Assembly (NCBI GenBank): GCA_025677835.1
Contig: JAIXMR010000090.1
Coordinates: forward strand, 1 to 20,000
Origin: Sporodiniella umbellata
Lineage: Eukaryota; Mucoromycota; Mucoromycetes; Mucorales; Rhizopodaceae
Reading direction: 5' to 3'
Length of the DNA stretch: 20,000 nt
In this document: positions 17,861 through 20,000 of the stretch, one piece after another
Layout of the letters: each line of letters opens with the position of its first letter
Position numbering within the stretch: position 1 is the first letter of the stretch
Translations under genes and position numbers: made by a program
Notes under the pieces: model-generated
Seen by the model: the letters and a program-made list of their open reading frames with translations, nothing else
Told to the model about the DNA's origin: nothing
Database searches by the model: none

Positions 17861-18922
17861 ATCTTTTGTTTTTTTTTATCTTTTTAAAAGAAGTGTTCCT
17901 GGTTTAATCTCTTGCAAAACAAAGAAGAAATAAAAATTAAGGACGAGCCAACAAATTTTAAGTAACTGGTTATTTTTTTTTTTTTTTTTTTGGTGAAAAA
18001 AAACGTAGGGGGCAAGAAAATAGAAAGTGAGTATACAGTAGCAAGAAACTAAAAGAACTCTGGGCTTTTCTGTCGAAATTAAAGAAGCATGAGAGAAAAG
18101 GCCTCTTCGACGCTTGCGCCACATTATTGTTTCCGGAACAAAATATAAGGGGCATAGAAAGGAACAAAATATAGCATCTTATAGTTTTTGATTGCTCTTG
18201 AAAGACAGTTCGTATTAGGTTGGTCCCAGGTGGCTTTATTCAGCCGATCTGAAAAGAAAATAAATAGTACGTATAGGTTGGAAAGGGGCAACTTCTTTGT
18301 AGCCGCAGCTTGTTAAAAAAAAAAAATTCAATTTCAGAACTTGGACGTTAAAGCATGTTATACACATAAAAGATACCTTTTTTTTTTTTTCAAGTCCACC
18401 ATCACTCCCTTTCTTTAAGCACTACAGTCACTTTTGAAGAGCTACACAGTAAAAAAAAAATCCTATAGTAAACACAGTTTATACAAGCATTTGTATAGAG
18501 TATGCCTCAAAAAAGGACACTTTGCAGGCACAAAAGAGCCTTTGTGGCAGCCGAATGAAGTAAAAATTTGATATTTTAGCTTGATTTTAGGTTAAAATCC
18601 ATTGTCCGAAAATGCCCAAATAGACACACTTTGTATTCTATAATAACAAAACAGGCTATTTTTTTTTAAAAAAAAGAAAAGAAAGCAATTGAGAAACCAA
18701 ATAAGTGATGAGGCCGGTATACGCCTTATTGAGAATAGGTCTTGAAAAATCATCCGCAACATAAGCAAACGATGACATAACTTTTAATGGATATTTGTTT
18801 TCACCTAACGTCAAGCTATTTTCAATCTCAGCACCATACATACAGCATCAATGGGTTCTTAATATTTTTTTTCTAAAAAACATTTTTTAAGCCTCTTTTA
18901 AAAAAGAAAAAAAAATTAGACC
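17861..18922. other. Gene-poor stretch and upstream region of the TMA46 gene
   Basis: No gene is firmly supported. It holds 19 T at 17973-17991 and several A or T runs of about 10. A minus-strand ATG frame at 18841-18656 (MYGAEIENSLTLGENKYPL...) reads protein-like for about 50 codons before running into low-complexity sequence; it may be a fragment. The right end includes the promoter of the TMA46 gene. Confidence 0.4.
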
Positions 18923-20000
18923 ATGCCACCAAAGAAGCAAGGACCTACCAAAGCTGAAAAAGCCAAGAAGCAAAAGGCTGCTGAAGACAAAACCTTTGGC
19001 ATGAAGAATAAAAACAAGTCTACCAAAGTTCAAAAATACATCCAACAAGTTCAGGCTCAAGGCAAAAATGATCAAAATGCCAACAATGTAAGAAAAAAAA
19101 AAAAAGAGCGGTCTACTTAGATTTTTTTTTTTTTTTTTTTTTTTTGCATATATAGAACTCTAAAAAAGAAGACAAAAAAGAGTTGGAAAGAAAGAAACGT
19201 GAAGAATTTGCAGAGCTGTTCAGTCCTGTACAGACACCACAAAAGGTACCTTTTGGTACTGACCCTAAGACAGTCCTCTGTATGTATTTCAAGCAAGGTC
19301 ACTGTGAAAAAGGAGCCAAATGTAAATTCTCTCACGACTTGAATGTGGGAAGAAAGGTAGACAAGAAGGATTTATACACAGACAGTCGAGCTGAAGGTAT
19401 AGAAATGACAAAAGAGCCTTAGATAGCGCTTAAACTGTATTCTATAGACACAATGGATAAATGGGATCAAGAAAAGTTGGAACAAGTTGTTCAGAGCAAA
19501 TCTGGAAAACAGCCACCTACAGATATTGTATGCAAGTTCTTTTTGGAAGCAATCGAGTCTAGCAAGTACGGTTGGTTCTGGGAATGTCCCAATGGCGGTG
19601 TTGCCTGTAAATATCGTCATGCACTTCCCCCAGGATTTATTCTTAAATCGAAACAAAACAAGGAAGAAGAAAAGGAAGAGATCTCTCTTGAAGAATTCTT
19701 GGAAACCGAGGTAAGCTTTTATTTTATTGGAAGAATATTCGTTTCTAGAAAAACTTAGCTATCTTTTGTTTTGTGGTATTTAGCGTCATAAACTTGGACC
19801 TAACCAGACACCTGTCACACTTGAATCCTTTAAAGAATGGAAAAAGAACCGTATTGATCGAAAAGAAGCAGATGATAGCGCTGCCCGTAAGCAAAAGGAG
19901 ACGCGTATGAAAGCAGGTCGATCACAAGGAATGTCTGGCAGAGATTTGTTTGACTTTAACCCTGCCTTGGCTCAATCTTACGAAGAGGATGAAGAGGATG
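18923..20000 (+). CDS. tma46: TMA46 / ZC3H15 (DFRP1) CCCH zinc-finger protein, 3' end cut by window edge
   Basis: Cytoplasmic ribosome-associated protein that stabilises and activates the DRG1/Rbg1 translational GTPase. Four exons are visible: 18923-19087, 19156-19396, 19448-19710 and 19784-20000 (continuing). Introns are 68, 51 and 73 nt, all in phase. The N-terminus [18 protein letters not shown] and [13 protein letters not shown] are hallmark blocks. The first CCCH finger is C-x7-C-x5-C-x3-H (Cys97, Cys105, Cys111, His115) and the second, with its long first spacing, is Cys164, Cys182, Cys189, His193 inside [12 protein letters not shown]. The ALPPGFILK block and [12 protein letters not shown] follow, then the DFRP region [14 protein letters not shown] that contacts the GTPase. 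About 295 residues are visible and the sequence breaks off in an acidic EEDEED stretch. Intron 1 contains A13 and T24 runs. Identity is very secure. Confidence 0.97.

Noticed and set aside
1..20000. A biosynthetic, defence or other multi-gene system spanning the window
   Set aside because: The recognised genes are unrelated housekeeping functions in mixed orientations with ordinary spacing; nothing indicates a coordinated cluster.

Overview
This window is nuclear DNA from a fungus. The best fit is an early-diverging lineage, most likely Mucorales (Mucoromycota). The signs are AT-rich spacers full of poly(A/T) tracts, many very short GT..AG introns (about 40-76 nt), and typical gene families: a fungal CK2-beta with a C-terminal extension, a Hal-type kinase, an HSPA12-type Hsp70 and an ABTB1-like ankyrin/BTB protein. 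I cannot name the species. Most genes are split, so the coding models were rebuilt by joining exons where splice signals, reading phase and family similarity agree.

Layout. 1-841 (-): coq4, ubiquinone biosynthesis, cut off by the left edge. It shares a short divergent spacer with 973-2572 (+), a three-exon RTR1/RPAP2-type CTD phosphatase. 3112-3573 (+): small single-membrane-span protein of unknown function, convergent with 3648-4647 (-), the casein kinase 2 regulatory subunit beta. A second divergent spacer leads to 4831-5253 (+), a small coiled-coil, acid-tailed protein that resembles INO80E. 5254-7879 is a gene-poor stretch holding a disrupted reading frame (5295-5901), an unrecognised short ORF and a pair of hairpins. 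8091-8396 (+): bZIP factor, preceded by an upstream ORF. 8588-10383 (+): ABTB1-like ankyrin/double-BTB protein, four exons. It is convergent with 10727-11829 (-), a Hal/Npr-type protein kinase, and behind that on the same strand lies 12232-14551 (-), a five-exon HSPA12-like Hsp70. 14552-18922 is a long gene-poor stretch with a second decayed coding region (15240-15810), a tRNA 3'-end remnant and a tRNA-like gene with an abnormal anticodon arm. 18923-20000 (+): TMA46/ZC3H15 (DRG-family regulatory protein), cut off by the right edge.

The genes do not form a pathway or cluster. This is a housekeeping neighbourhood covering mitochondrial quinone synthesis, Pol II CTD dephosphorylation, CK2 signalling, a possible chromatin-remodelling subunit, proteostasis and translation, interrupted by two decayed gaps. 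I found no convincing new multi-gene system. The observations most worth checking are the two decayed reading frames, the unusual tRNA-like loci, the hairpin that presents a branch point in an ABTB1-like intron, a possible GC-AG first intron in the CK2-beta gene, and long homopolymer tracts lying directly against splice sites.
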